Shown one piece after another: positions 42,776 to 52,114 of a stretch of 64,000 bases of DNA. How positions within the stretch are numbered: the first letter of the stretch is position 1; each line of letters begins with the position of its first letter. A program made the translations under genes and the position numbers. The stretch is from Cognataquiflexum aquatile (GTDB taxonomy: Bacteria > Bacteroidota > Bacteroidia > Cytophagales > Cyclobacteriaceae): the NCBI RefSeq assembly GCF_003316845.1, contig NZ_QMIK01000011.1, forward strand, positions 1-64,000, written 5' to 3'. A model generated the notes under the pieces. The model had not been told where the DNA came from. It did no database searches and saw nothing but the letters and a program-made list of their open reading frames with translations.

Positions 42776-44695
42776 ATGAAAATAAGCCTTCTCAGTTTAG
42801 CCCTGTTTTTTTTCATCTCTTTCTCATTTGGGCAGGGCTATTCTATCATTGACAGCAAGGCGATCAAAATGCATCAGGAAGGTGATGAATTGGTGCAGAA
42901 AAGGATGTACGATGAGGCCATTGAAAAATACAAGGCTTCCATCCAAAGGGAAGCGGGCTTTTTGGAATCTTATATCAAGTGGGGAAGGATTCTTTTGACC
43001 AAAGGAAAACCTCAGGAAGCAATTGAAGTGGCTGAAAGGGGCGAGGCAAGAGCAAAACAGGCAAAAAACCAGATCAAAGGGGAATTCAAATGGCTCAAAC
43101 TCCATTGCTATCTGTCCATGGGCAATTTTCAGGAAGCCTTGGAAGAATATGGAAAAGCAAGTGCCTTGTTAGAGCCAAGTTTCAAACAACGTCTCGACTA
43201 CCGGGAGACGGAAAGTCAGATGCGGTTTATCCGTCAGCAGCTTGACAGGACCCTTTCTATAGACAAGCAAAAATTACCAGAACCGTTAAACAAGTTTTCC
43301 CTGCAGTATTTCCCTGTCCTGACTGCCGACAGCAAAAAGATCATTTTTGTAAAAAGAGATGGCCTCGAAAACTTTGAACATGAGGATTTATTTATCAGCA
43401 ATTTTTCAGAAAAAGACAGTCTATGGTCCGAACCGGAGAGTATTTCAAATGTCATTAATACCAATTATAATGAGGGAACTTGCACCATCTCAGCAGATGG
43501 TAAGATTCTGATTTTTTCATCCTGCGAGACCCCTGATTCGTTTGGAGACTGTGACCTCTATATTGCTTACAAAATTAACGATGCCTGGCAAAGGCCATCC
43601 AATATGGGAAAAAACGTGAATTCCCGGTCTTGGGATTCCCAACCATCCCTATCTGCTGACGGCAGGATCTTGTTTTTCTCCTCCAACAGAAAAGGAGGTT
43701 TTGGGGGAAGGGATCTTTGGTATGCACTTAGAATGCCAAACAGTAGTTGGTCAGAAGCCAAAAACCTAGGGTCCTTGGTCAATACCTCAAAAGACGAAGT
43801 GTCTCCTTTTATTTATTTCAACAATGAGATATTGTTCTTTGCCTCGGATGGGCACAGGGGTTTTGGAGGTCAGGATATTTTTGTTTCAAGGGTTGAAAAA
43901 GGGCTTTTTACCAACCCTGAAAATCTTGGATATCCTATCAATGACCATTTGGATCAGTTTTCCCTATTTATTACAGCCCAAAGGGATTATGCCTACTATA
44001 CAGAGAACACTTTCAATGAAAGCATGGAGGAGAGGTCTTACCTGTATAAATTTAAATTTCCCAAAGAAATTTCTCTGGGCGAAAACCTGATTGTAACCCA
44101 AGGCAAGGTATTCAACAGCAAAACCGGCGATCCGGTAGATGCGCGGCTTTCGCTCGTCAGTCTCAGCAACGACAGTACACTATATGAGTTTCGGTCAGAT
44201 GGAAAGACAGGAGAATTTTTGATGCTTTATCCTGACAAATCTTTTTCCGGTCTGTATGTCGAGAAGGAAGGTTATTTGCCAAAAATATACAATGTGGATC
44301 GCGACAACCTCAAAAATCAAAAGGATCTGATGGTTTCATTGGTCCCTATAGGTCCGGGAGAGGAGTTTGTCTTTGAAAATATATTTTTTGACTTGGACAA
44401 GGACGAATTAAAACCCGAATCCTCAAGTTCACTCAAACGCCTCTACAATTTCTTGGTCGAAAACAGCAAAGTGTCCATCACGATCATTGGGCATACCGAT
44501 AACCAGGGTAGTCCGGTATACAATGAAAATTTGAGTTTGAGAAGGGCAGAGAGTGTGAAGAGGTTTTTGATGGATAAGGGTATCCCTGTGGATCGGGTAT
44601 CTACGGAAGGCAAAGGAGACCGGGAGCCCATCCGTCCTAATGACTCTGCCGAAAACAAAGCACTCAACAGGCGGGTGACCATCTCCATTAAATAA
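42776..44695 (+). CDS. TPR-PD40-CRD-OmpA cell-envelope protein (PorE-like architecture)
   Basis: A 639-residue exported protein (signal peptide 1-19, ending FGQG). Domains in order: tetratricopeptide repeats (about 25-150), a WD40-like PD40 propeller (about 180-420, repeated LSADGRILFFSSNRKGGFGGRDLW-type blades), a carboxypeptidase-regulatory-like sandwich (about 440-520) and a C-terminal OmpA peptidoglycan-binding domain (about 530-639, FDLDKDELKPES and NLSLRRAESVKRFL). This is the architecture of PorE of the type IX secretion system, but many Bacteroidota paralogues share it. It likely anchors an outer-membrane complex to peptidoglycan. Confidence 0.88.
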   Translation: MKISLLSLALFFFISFSFGQGYSIIDSKAIKMHQEGDELVQKRMYDEAIEKYKASIQREAGFLESYIKWGRILLTKGKPQEAIEVAERGEARAKQAKNQIKGEFKWLKLHCYLSMGNFQEALEEYGKASALLEPSFKQRLDYRETESQMRFIRQQLDRTLSIDKQKLPEPLNKFSLQYFPVLTADSKKIIFVKRDGLENFEHEDLFISNFSEKDSLWSEPESISNVINTNYNEGTCTISADGKILIFSSCETPDSFGDCDLYIAYKINDAWQRPSNMGKNVNSRSWDSQPSLSADGRILFFSSNRKGGFGGRDLWYALRMPNSSWSEAKNLGSLVNTSKDEVSPFIYFNNEILFFASDGHRGFGGQDIFVSRVEKGLFTNPENLGYPINDHLDQFSLFITAQRDYAYYTENTFNESMEERSYLYKFKFPKEISLGENLIVTQGKVFNSKTGDPVDARLSLVSLSNDSTLYEFRSDGKTGEFLMLYPDKSFSGLYVEKEGYLPKIYNVDRDNLKNQKDLMVSLVPIGPGEEFVFENIFFDLDKDELKPESSSSLKRLYNFLVENSKVSITIIGHTDNQGSPVYNENLSLRRAESVKRFLMDKGIPVDRVSTEGKGDREPIRPNDSAENKALNRRVTISIK

Positions 44696-45244
44696 TGTTA
44701 GAGTTCCTCGCTTTCATCACCAATTGATGTCTATACATTATTTTTTAAAAATATACAATCCGCAATAAAAATTTTGATATTTAGAACTAAACCTGCAATA
44801 AACACCTTAAACAGCCATTAATTCGATATAAAATATGGCAAAAAGAACATTTTTTAGGCAATTTGGGCAAGTTTGAATAATTACATTTTTTATCGGTTAT
44901 TGTCTATAAATAAAAATATCTCGAAATAATAAAATCAAAATTTATATGTTTTAATCAATTTTGATTTTTAAGAAACTAAACTCTCCATTATTTTTCATTC
45001 TGAAAATAATGTTAACAAAAGTTAAAAAATATTTTATTTGGTTAACCTTGAGATAACAAACCATTAACTCTTTTCAATGTAAGTCAAATCTCATTTTGGT
45101 GATTTAAAATTTTAATATTTCGTTGCAGGCCAAATATTCTTCAATCGATGTATCCCTTCCACATATGTAATTTTTTTAAACGATTTTGGATTATCAGAGG
45201 TTATTGGATAAAATTGGCCAATCGTTAAACCAAAAAAATTAATT
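44696..45244. other. AT-rich leader region of the SusC/D operon
   Basis: No ORF is supported in these 549 bp. A 12-bp perfect AT stem (44931-44942 with 44957-44968) may end the OmpA-like transcript. GTTAAC/GTTAA motifs recur around 45011-45056, and a palindromic TTGGCCAA lies close to the susC start (about 45217). I could not place a consensus -33/-7 pair with confidence, so the operon may depend on an activator or an alternative sigma factor. Confidence 0.4.
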
Positions 45245-48200
45245 ATGAAGAAAGTTTTACTTCTAGGACTAATGCTACTTTTCGTAGGTGCAGCTGCATT
45301 TGCGCAAGGTCGTGTGGTGACTGGAACGGTGACATCCGGTGAGGATCGTCTTCCGTTACCAGGTGCGTCAGTCGTGGTGAAAGGTACTACAATCGGTGCA
45401 GCCACCGATTTGGACGGTAAGTTTTCACTCAATGTACCAGATGGCAGCAATGTCCTGGTATTCAGTTTCACAGGTTTTGTTAATCAAGAGGTATCTCTTG
45501 GTAACAGATCCCAAATCGTTGTTGAATTGCAACCGGACCTTGCGAGTTTGGAAGAAGTAATCGTAACAGGTTATGGAACTCAGCAAAAAAGGGAAGTCAC
45601 AGGTGCAATATCCTCGGTAAAAGGCGAATTGATCCAAAACTTGCCGATGCAGTCGTTTGACAGGGCATTGCAAGGTAGGGCTGCAGGTGTGCAGGTAAGG
45701 TCTGCAAACGGTCTTCCAGGTGGTGCGGTCAATATCCGTATCAGAGGTGTCGGTTCCATCAACGCAGGTAATGAGCCTTTGTTCATTGTCGACGGTGTTC
45801 AATTGAACAACCAATCTAACGCTTCTTTTACACAATCTAACCCGCTTGCTTTCTTGAACCCAAATGACATTGAGTCAATGGAAATCCTGAAAGATGCTGC
45901 ATCTGCCGCCATCTACGGTTCTCAAGCCGCTAACGGGGTTGTAATCATCACTACCAAAAGAGGTAAGCAAGGAAAAGCAAGATTTGAATTCAATGCTTTT
46001 GGTGGAGCTACCCAGCCAATGAAATACTTGGATGTATTAAGTGGTCCTGAGTGGTTTCAATCAAGGAAACTTGGCAACCTAAACAGTGGTAGTCCTGAAA
46101 GAACTGCATCATTTAACGCATTGAACAGCATGCTTCACCCAAATCAAAGACCTGCAGATTTTGCAAATTTGACTTTGGAGCAATTGGATGCCTTTGGAAA
46201 TAGCCTTCCAACTTATGATTGGCAAGATGAGGTTATGGGAACAGGAAAAATTCAAAACTATGAGCTATCAGTTTCCGGTGGTGATGATAAAACCACCTTC
46301 TTCCTTTCAGGATCATACAATTATCAAGAATCATCTTTCAAACCTGTTGACTTTGAAAGAGGAACAGTTAGAGTGGCGTTGACACATCAGGCCAATGCAA
46401 GGTTAAATCTTGAAACAAGCATCAACCTTTCTACATTCCAACAGAATGTTCCATTCGCTGTAGACGGTGCGTTCTTGGGTAACCCCGCATTCTCTGCTTC
46501 TGCTGTACTTCCTCATAACGCAATCTACAATGAAGACGGTACCTTCAACACTTCTATAGGTGGGGTATTGGGACAAAACGTCGTCCAAGTCAATGCTTAC
46601 AACTCCGGTCTTCAAAGAACCAATACAGTGGTAGGTAACATTGCTGGTAACTACAAAATTCTAGATAACCTAGTTTTCAGATCCCTATTTGGTTTGGATT
46701 ACAGGTTACTCCAAGGTGATTCATACAGAGATCCTAGGACTCCGGATGGTGCTGGTGTTGTCGGTAGAAGTTCTGTCCAGTCAGATTGGAGAACAAGATT
46801 CATCACTACCCAGACTTTGAACTGGAACAAAACCTTCAATTCAGTACACAATGTGTCAGGGATCTTCGGTTTGGAATACGTTTCCGAGACAAGAGAAGGC
46901 CTTTCAGGTGCAGGTATCGGTTTCCCAACCTTCCAGTTCAGAAACATCCAATCATCCGCAACTCCTGAATCCATTACAGGTTTCTGGACAGGTTACAAAA
47001 GAGCCGGTGCATTCATTTCCGGTAGTTATGATTACAAGAAAAAATATTTGGCAACTTTTACTGCCCGTTATGATGGATCCTCAAGATTCGGTGAGAACAA
47101 CAGATACGGTTTGTTCCCTTCCATCAGATTGGGATGGAATATCGTAGAGGAAAGTTTCCTAGAAAACAGTGAGGCTGTTTCTGATTTGAAATTGAGAGCA
47201 TCTTATGGAAAGACCGGTAATGACCAGATTGGGAACTTTGCTGCTAGAGGCCTTTACGGTGGTGCAGGTAACTACGCAGGTCAGGCAGGTATCAGACCTA
47301 CTTCGCTTGCTAACCTTAATCTGGGTTGGGAATCAAACGTAACCTTTAACCTCGGTATTGATTATGGTTTCCTAAGCAACAGGATTACAGGTTCATTGGA
47401 TGTGTTTGACAGAAGAACCAAAGACTTGCTTTTGGATCAGCCGATCCTTTGGACAAACGGTTTTGGAACAATCGCAAACAACGTAGGGGAATTGCAGAAC
47501 AAGGGTGTTGAATTTGAAGTTTCTACCATCAACATCGATAAGGGTGGTTTCAGATGGAATACTTCCTTCAACTTCACGTATATCAAAAATCAGATCATCA
47601 GTCTATATGACGGCTTACAATTCCTTCCTGCTAACCCAGGATTGGCAGTTGGTCAACCGGTAGGTAACCCTGCCAATGATCTAGCACCTGCTCCGGGTGC
47701 CTGGTTCGTGGCGGAATATGCCGGTGTCAATCCAGCCACAGGCCGTCCAATGTGGTATGATATCAATGGAAACATTACCTACCAGCCTCTCGCAGCAGAC
47801 AGACAGTACAATGGATCTAATTTGGCAACAACATTTGGTGGTTTGAACAACACCTTTACTTACAAAGGATTTGAATTGACCGCCTTCTTCACTTACGAAT
47901 ACGGTGCTATCGTATCCGATGGTCAGTATAACTTCTTGAGAGAAAATGGGACAAGGTTGTCCCTGAATGGACTATCTGTTGTCAATGATAGAAAATGGCT
48001 AGCCCCTGGTGATATTACAGATATACCTCGTGACGTTACTACCAATGCGGGTAATGAAGCAAGAGGTCTTGGAAGGAATACAGGTTCAGCGTCTTTGTTG
48101 AAAGCAGATTTTATCAGATTGGCGCAGGTTACTTTTGCCTACAGCTTAAGCCCAACTTTGGCAAGAAGTCTTGGATTGTCAAGAGTAAGAATATATGCAC

Positions 48201-48322
48201 AGGGATTGAATCTATGGACTTACGCAGACTATCCGGGATATGACCCAGAGTTCGTCGGTGCAGGTACAGGTCAGATTCCTTTGACTAGGAACTATACTCT
48301 AGGTGTTCAAATCGGATTCTAA
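45245..48322 (+). CDS. SusC/RagA-type TonB-linked outer membrane protein
   Basis: A 1025-residue outer-membrane transporter. After the signal peptide (1-20, ending AFAQ) come the CarboxypepD-reg-like domain (about 22-110), the TonB-box region EEVIVTGYGTQ, the plug (QGRAAGVQVRSANGLPGGAVNIRIRGVGS), the SusC hallmark YGSQAANGVVIITTKRGK, and a barrel ending in GVQIGF. It imports oligosaccharides or peptides delivered by its SusD partner, which starts 14 bp later. No glycosidase gene is adjacent, so the substrate class is open. Confidence 0.96.
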   Translation: MKKVLLLGLMLLFVGAAAFAQGRVVTGTVTSGEDRLPLPGASVVVKGTTIGAATDLDGKFSLNVPDGSNVLVFSFTGFVNQEVSLGNRSQIVVELQPDLASLEEVIVTGYGTQQKREVTGAISSVKGELIQNLPMQSFDRALQGRAAGVQVRSANGLPGGAVNIRIRGVGSINAGNEPLFIVDGVQLNNQSNASFTQSNPLAFLNPNDIESMEILKDAASAAIYGSQAANGVVIITTKRGKQGKARFEFNAFGGATQPMKYLDVLSGPEWFQSRKLGNLNSGSPERTASFNALNSMLHPNQRPADFANLTLEQLDAFGNSLPTYDWQDEVMGTGKIQNYELSVSGGDDKTTFFLSGSYNYQESSFKPVDFERGTVRVALTHQANARLNLETSINLSTFQQNVPFAVDGAFLGNPAFSASAVLPHNAIYNEDGTFNTSIGGVLGQNVVQVNAYNSGLQRTNTVVGNIAGNYKILDNLVFRSLFGLDYRLLQGDSYRDPRTPDGAGVVGRSSVQSDWRTRFITTQTLNWNKTFNSVHNVSGIFGLEYVSETREGLSGAGIGFPTFQFRNIQSSATPESITGFWTGYKRAGAFISGSYDYKKKYLATFTARYDGSSRFGENNRYGLFPSIRLGWNIVEESFLENSEAVSDLKLRASYGKTGNDQIGNFAARGLYGGAGNYAGQAGIRPTSLANLNLGWESNVTFNLGIDYGFLSNRITGSLDVFDRRTKDLLLDQPILWTNGFGTIANNVGELQNKGVEFEVSTINIDKGGFRWNTSFNFTYIKNQIISLYDGLQFLPANPGLAVGQPVGNPANDLAPAPGAWFVAEYAGVNPATGRPMWYDINGNITYQPLAADRQYNGSNLATTFGGLNNTFTYKGFELTAFFTYEYGAIVSDGQYNFLRENGTRLSLNGLSVVNDRKWLAPGDITDIPRDVTTNAGNEARGLGRNTGSASLLKADFIRLAQVTFAYSLSPTLARSLGLSRVRIYAQGLNLWTYADYPGYDPEFVGAGTGQIPLTRNYTLGVQIGF

Positions 48323-48335
48323 ACATCTTAAGGAA

Positions 48336-49856
48336 ATGAAAAATATGAAATTTATAAATAAAATTGTCTTATCCTTTGTCCTTGCAGGTTCGTTTTTGAT
48401 TACCTCCTGCGATGACTTGCTACAAGTTGATCCAAGAACAGCAATTGATGCTAATGGAGCATTGAATACTCCTGACGCGGTAAATGCTGCCCTCAACTCT
48501 GTGTATGCGAGATTGAGACCAGTTTCGAATTATGGTAGGGATTTGTTGGCGCTTTCAGATGCTTTGGCAGATGTTGGTGTTACTACTTCTAACTCCGGTC
48601 GTTTGATTAATGAAAACAACAACCAACCCAATGCACATTTTGGGGCAGGTTTTTGGCAAAACAGTTATTTTGCCATTAACGAAGCTAACCTGATTATCGC
48701 TGCGTTGCCTACAGTTGAAGGGGCTTCTGCTGCTCAATTGGCAAGATGGGAAGGCGAAGCCAAGTTCTTAAGGGCTTTGTATTACTTTGATTTGGTTAAA
48801 GTTTATTCTTATATCCCTACTGCTGTTTACGCTCCAGGTGTCACAGATGAAGGTGGTATTCCTTTGGTATTGGAAGGAGTGATAACTTCGGATGCAGCTT
48901 TGTCACGTCAATCTCCAAGGTCTACCGTTGACCAGGTTTACGCACAGATTTACACTGATCTTGAATCCGCAAAAACTTTGCTGACTTCCAGAGGAACTCA
49001 ATTTGCATCTTCAGCTGCAGCTTCAGCTTTGCTTTCAAGGGTCGCTTTGTACAAAGGTGATTGGGCAAAAGCAGCAGCAGAAGCCACTACTGCACTTGCC
49101 AGCAATGTCGGAACAGTTTTGGCGGGTCAAGCCTATGTCAACGGTTGGAGAGCAGATATTAATCCTGAGTCTATGTTTGAGGTAAGGTTTGCCATTGCGG
49201 CCGAATCAATTGGTGTGAATGAGTCTCTTCAGACTTCTTACACTACACTTCTTAGCTTGACTGCCAATAAAAATTCTCAAGGAGGTTGGGGTGACTTTAT
49301 CCCAAATGCAACTGTGAGAGGCTTCTTCGGTTTGACCCAACTTCAAATCGGTAACCCTGCTTCTGACAACAACAATTGGGATGTGACAAGAAACAGTGAC
49401 ATCAGAGCATTCTTGTACACTACAGGAAATACAGTAAGAGGTGCAGGCCGTCAGATCGAGTGTATCAAATTTGCTTCAAAAAATGGATTTGCTTACGGAG
49501 ACAACGTACCAGTGATCAGAAAATCCGAAATGCACCTTAACAGGGCAGAAGCCAACTACCATATACCGGGTAATGAAGCTTCAGCATTGACTGAACTGAA
49601 TGCTTTCAAAGCTTTGAGAGGTTTGCCTGCTGTTTCACTTTCAGGTCAAGCCCTTTTGGATGAGATTCTTTTGGAGCGTTTCAAAGAGTTTGCCTTTGAA
49701 GGTCAAAGATGGTTTGATCTTAAAAGATATGGTAGGAATGTTGTGAAAACTACACCGGTTGTCAATTTGACATTTGATGATTTCAAAATCCTTCCTCCAA
49801 TCCCTCAAAGAGAAGTTGATGGTAACCCTAACTTGAACCAAAATAGAGGCTACTAA
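48336..49856 (+). CDS. SusD/RagB-family nutrient-binding lipoprotein
   Basis: A 506-residue surface lipoprotein that caps the SusC channel. The start is ATG 48336 after an AAGGA stretch; a second ATG at 48345 is possible. The leader ends at lipobox LITSC. The typical TPR-like helices and SusD signatures follow (AEANYHIPG, LLDEILLERFKEFAFEGQRWFDLKRYGR, and the C-terminal ILPPIPQREVDGNPNLNQNRGY). It is co-transcribed with susC and the small lipoprotein downstream. Confidence 0.95.
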   Translation: MKNMKFINKIVLSFVLAGSFLITSCDDLLQVDPRTAIDANGALNTPDAVNAALNSVYARLRPVSNYGRDLLALSDALADVGVTTSNSGRLINENNNQPNAHFGAGFWQNSYFAINEANLIIAALPTVEGASAAQLARWEGEAKFLRALYYFDLVKVYSYIPTAVYAPGVTDEGGIPLVLEGVITSDAALSRQSPRSTVDQVYAQIYTDLESAKTLLTSRGTQFASSAAASALLSRVALYKGDWAKAAAEATTALASNVGTVLAGQAYVNGWRADINPESMFEVRFAIAAESIGVNESLQTSYTTLLSLTANKNSQGGWGDFIPNATVRGFFGLTQLQIGNPASDNNNWDVTRNSDIRAFLYTTGNTVRGAGRQIECIKFASKNGFAYGDNVPVIRKSEMHLNRAEANYHIPGNEASALTELNAFKALRGLPAVSLSGQALLDEILLERFKEFAFEGQRWFDLKRYGRNVVKTTPVVNLTFDDFKILPPIPQREVDGNPNLNQNRGY

Positions 49857-49868
49857 AAAGAATTGAAT

Positions 49869-50342
49869 ATGAAAAAGATACTATCATTATTATCATTGGC
49901 CTTGGTTTTGGCTTTCTCTTCTTGTATTGAGCAAAACTATCCAACTTGGTCAGGCGCTGTTGTAGAATTCCAGGATGCCGTTGTTAGGGCTCCTGCTCCG
50001 GGAGTGACATATCCAAGAATTACTGTTGCCAACACAGTAGGCACTGTAAACCTTCAGGTAAATCTTGTTGCTGCCCAAAGGACTGCAGACGAAACAATAA
50101 CTTTCAAAGTTGTTCCTGCAGGAACGACAGGTGTCGCTGGAACTGATTTCACTGTAACTGGATCTTTGGTAATTCCTGCCAACTCAAGTACTGCAAATGC
50201 GGTGGTTACCATTCCAAATACAGGTGCATTGGGAGGTTCTGTTGATGTGTTACTTGAATTAGAAGGCAATGCGCAGATTCCTGCCAGTGCAAACCACAAG
50301 CAAGTACAGATCAGGATTACAAGACCTAATCCTGCTCCATAA
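49869..50342 (+). CDS. Calx-beta-like lipoprotein of the SusC/D operon
   Basis: A 157-residue lipoprotein (lipobox FSSC, about Cys19-20) whose mature part is one beta-sandwich resembling Calx-beta/DUF4843-type domains (TITFKVVPAGTTGVAGTDF, STANAVVTIPN). Such small third genes often follow susCD and may add to ligand binding on the cell surface. ATG 49869 lies 12 bp after the SusD stop. A terminator follows. Confidence 0.75.
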   Translation: MKKILSLLSLALVLAFSSCIEQNYPTWSGAVVEFQDAVVRAPAPGVTYPRITVANTVGTVNLQVNLVAAQRTADETITFKVVPAGTTGVAGTDFTVTGSLVIPANSSTANAVVTIPNTGALGGSVDVLLELEGNAQIPASANHKQVQIRITRPNPAP

Positions 50343-50363
50343 TAAATTAAAATTTAATTACAT

Positions 50364-50392
50364 AAAAAGGCTGGATATCCAGCCTTTTTTTT
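50364..50392 (+). terminator. Terminator of the SusC/D operon
   Basis: A perfect 13-bp-arm palindrome (50364-50389) with A-run and T-run flanks. Confidence 0.9.
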
Positions 50393-50402
50393 ATTTTTGG
50401 AT

Positions 50403-51071
50403 ATGAATAAGTTTAGTTTAAAAGTTATTGCAGTATTGCTTTTGACAGGATTGATTCATCCTGCTATGGCACAGTTGAAATTATTAAAAGACAATGCCTC
50501 CGGTGGAAGGCCTGTGATTATAAGCCCTTTTGCGGATGTAGAAGGATCTCCCTACTTATTGGATTTCCAATATGGTAGTATCCTTTTTTTTGAAAAAGAT
50601 ACCTTACCCAATCAGGTGATTGCCTTCAATGCTTATGAAAACACCTTAGAACAACGAAAAGAGGATGGGAAGTTTGTTTCATTTGAGTCTACAAAAATAG
50701 AAGGATTCATTCTCAATGATGGAAACTCGCTAAGACAATTCAGGTCGGGTTATGATATTCCAAAAGTCGGTAAAAACATCTTTGCTGAGGTTCATGTAGA
50801 TGGGAAGTATACCTTCATCAGCCATCATTTCAAAATCATAGGTGATGTCGTAAGTGCTAATTATGGATCCCAGAAATCCAAATCTTTTCAAGATGTAGAG
50901 CAATACTACATTGTAAAAGATGGAAAAGTAATTTTGCTCAAATCAAAAAGCATCAATGAGATTTTTGGTCAGGATGCTGCGGAAGTCAGTAAATTCGTCA
51001 AGAACCATGGCATCGATTTCAAAAACCAATCAGAGATCACCATTCTTATAAAAATGATCAACAGCAAATAA
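50403..51071 (+). CDS. Secreted protein of unknown function
   Basis: A 222-residue exported protein (signal peptide about 1-22, ending AMAQ) that I cannot place in a named family. The mature part is mixed alpha/beta. It begins about 13 bp after the susCD terminator; the upstream TTG in the open frame is less likely than ATG 50403. The sequence has no Cys and no catalytic motif. A DUF of hypothetical Cytophagales secreted proteins is probable. Confidence 0.6.
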   Translation: MNKFSLKVIAVLLLTGLIHPAMAQLKLLKDNASGGRPVIISPFADVEGSPYLLDFQYGSILFFEKDTLPNQVIAFNAYENTLEQRKEDGKFVSFESTKIEGFILNDGNSLRQFRSGYDIPKVGKNIFAEVHVDGKYTFISHHFKIIGDVVSANYGSQKSKSFQDVEQYYIVKDGKVILLKSKSINEIFGQDAAEVSKFVKNHGIDFKNQSEITILIKMINSK

Positions 51072-51143
51072 AATAACCTGACAACCCTTTTACTATAGGA
51101 TTTTTTCATTTCCATCGATTTTTCTATCCTTAACCTTTTTATG

Positions 51144-51151
51144 TACTTTTG
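51144..51151 (+). promoter_or_regulatory. -7 box before the tetrahydropterin synthase gene
   Basis: TACTTTTG is a perfect TAnnTTTG box; TTTC lies 19 nt upstream (51121-51124). The leader would be about 14 nt, with no room for an aptamer like that before queE. Confidence 0.45.
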
Positions 51152-51171
51152 CACCTCATTAGAATTCGAGG

Positions 51172-51591
51172 ATGGTACACGTTTGTAGAAAAGAGCATTT
51201 CAACGCCGCCCATAAGCTTTGGAATCCCAATTGGTCAGAGGAGAAAAACACTGCTGTATTTGGACCCTGCGCCAATGTCAATTGGCATGGGCATAATTTT
51301 GAGCTGATTGTCACAGTAAAAGGTCTCCCTGATCCCGAGACAGGATTTGTGGTGGACTTAAAGCAATTGAGCACATTGATCAGAACCTTGGTCATTGACA
51401 AAGTGGACCACAAAAACCTCAATGTGGACGTGGATTTTATGAAGGGCAAAATGGCAAGTTGCGAAAATCTTGTCATGGAATTCTGGAAAATCCTCGAGCC
51501 TGCCGTCAACAAAATCGTCCCTCAGGGTAAATTGTACAAACTCACGCTCTACGAAACCCCAAGAAATTTTGTGGAGTACTTTGGGGAGTAG
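51172..51591 (+). CDS. 6-pyruvoyl/6-carboxy-tetrahydropterin synthase (COG0720)
   Basis: A 139-residue T-fold enzyme acting on dihydroneopterin triphosphate. Zinc ligands are His in FNAAHKL and the HGH pair in CANVNWHGHNF. The catalytic Cys is five residues before HGH (C-x5-HGH), the spacing linked to tetrahydrobiopterin-type PTPS-II rather than to QueD (C-x3-HGH). The Asp-His pair is in DKVDHKNLN, and the terminal Glu in LYETPRN. It could serve queuosine (with queE in this window) or a pterin cofactor; I therefore leave the symbol open. Confidence 0.85.
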   Translation: MVHVCRKEHFNAAHKLWNPNWSEEKNTAVFGPCANVNWHGHNFELIVTVKGLPDPETGFVVDLKQLSTLIRTLVIDKVDHKNLNVDVDFMKGKMASCENLVMEFWKILEPAVNKIVPQGKLYKLTLYETPRNFVEYFGE

Positions 51592-51633
51592 TAATTTGGT
51601 TGGGAAAAAGCCGAGTTTTATTTGTGGTAAGAA

Positions 51634-51649
51634 GTAAAAGGTGAGAGGT
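51634..51649 (+). repeat. Left copy of 16-nt inverted repeat
   Basis: GTAAAAGGTGAGAGGT at 51634-51649; its exact reverse complement occurs at 52149-52164. The two bracket the four-helix-bundle gene over 531 bp. The left copy lies in a GGTAAG-type degenerate repeat (51624-51650). Confidence 0.7.
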
Positions 51650-51736
51650 GGGGTCAGCCATGAATTTGAGATTTTTTTTGATTTGGAATCCTTTCATTTT
51701 TTGTTAAATTAATAAGTTAATTTAACAGATTTGCTC

Positions 51737-52111
51737 GTGACCTTTGTAAACAACTACAAAAACCTGGAAGTTTATTTGTTGTCAAGATCTTTGGCTTCAA
51801 ATATTTTCTTATTGACAAAAAAATTCCCGAAGGAGGAAATGTTTTCACTTACCGATCAAATTCGAAGATCATCCAGGTCAGTAGGTGCTCCGATAGCAGA
51901 ATCATGGGCCAAAAGAAGATATGAAAAACATTTTATCAGTAAGTTGACCGATGCTGATGCAGAAATTTTGGAAACCCAGCATTGGATTGAAATCGCCTTT
52001 GACCTTCAACTTATATCAGAAGAGGAACTGGCAAAAGTATTGAACGATTGTGCTTCGATAAATAGGATGCTAAATTCAATGATCAATAAATCATCCCAAT
52101 TCTGCAAATAG
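51737..52111 (+). CDS. Four-helix-bundle protein (23S rRNA intervening-sequence protein family)
   Basis: A protein of about 124 residues in the TIGR02436/S23-like family, the same fold as the IVP proteins of rRNA intervening sequences and the Avd protein of diversity-generating retroelements. Family signatures are NYKNLEVYLLSRSLASNIF at the N-terminus and SLTDQIRRSSRSVGAPIAESWAKRRYEKHFISKL. There is no ATG: GTG 51737 or TTG 51731 are the only starts. A 10-bp inverted repeat (51703-51712 with 51717-51726) lies just upstream, and 16-nt inverted repeats flank the gene, suggesting a mobile cassette. It is likely basic and RNA- or DNA-binding; no reverse transcriptase is nearby. Confidence 0.82.
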   Translation: MTFVNNYKNLEVYLLSRSLASNIFLLTKKFPKEEMFSLTDQIRRSSRSVGAPIAESWAKRRYEKHFISKLTDADAEILETQHWIEIAFDLQLISEEELAKVLNDCASINRMLNSMINKSSQFCK

Positions 52112-52114
52112 CAT

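Noticed and set aside
51731-52111. Accessory variability determinant (Avd) of a diversity-generating retroelement
   Set aside because: The fold family is the same, but no reverse transcriptase, template repeat or variable-region gene lies nearby; the intervening-sequence-protein branch is the simpler call.
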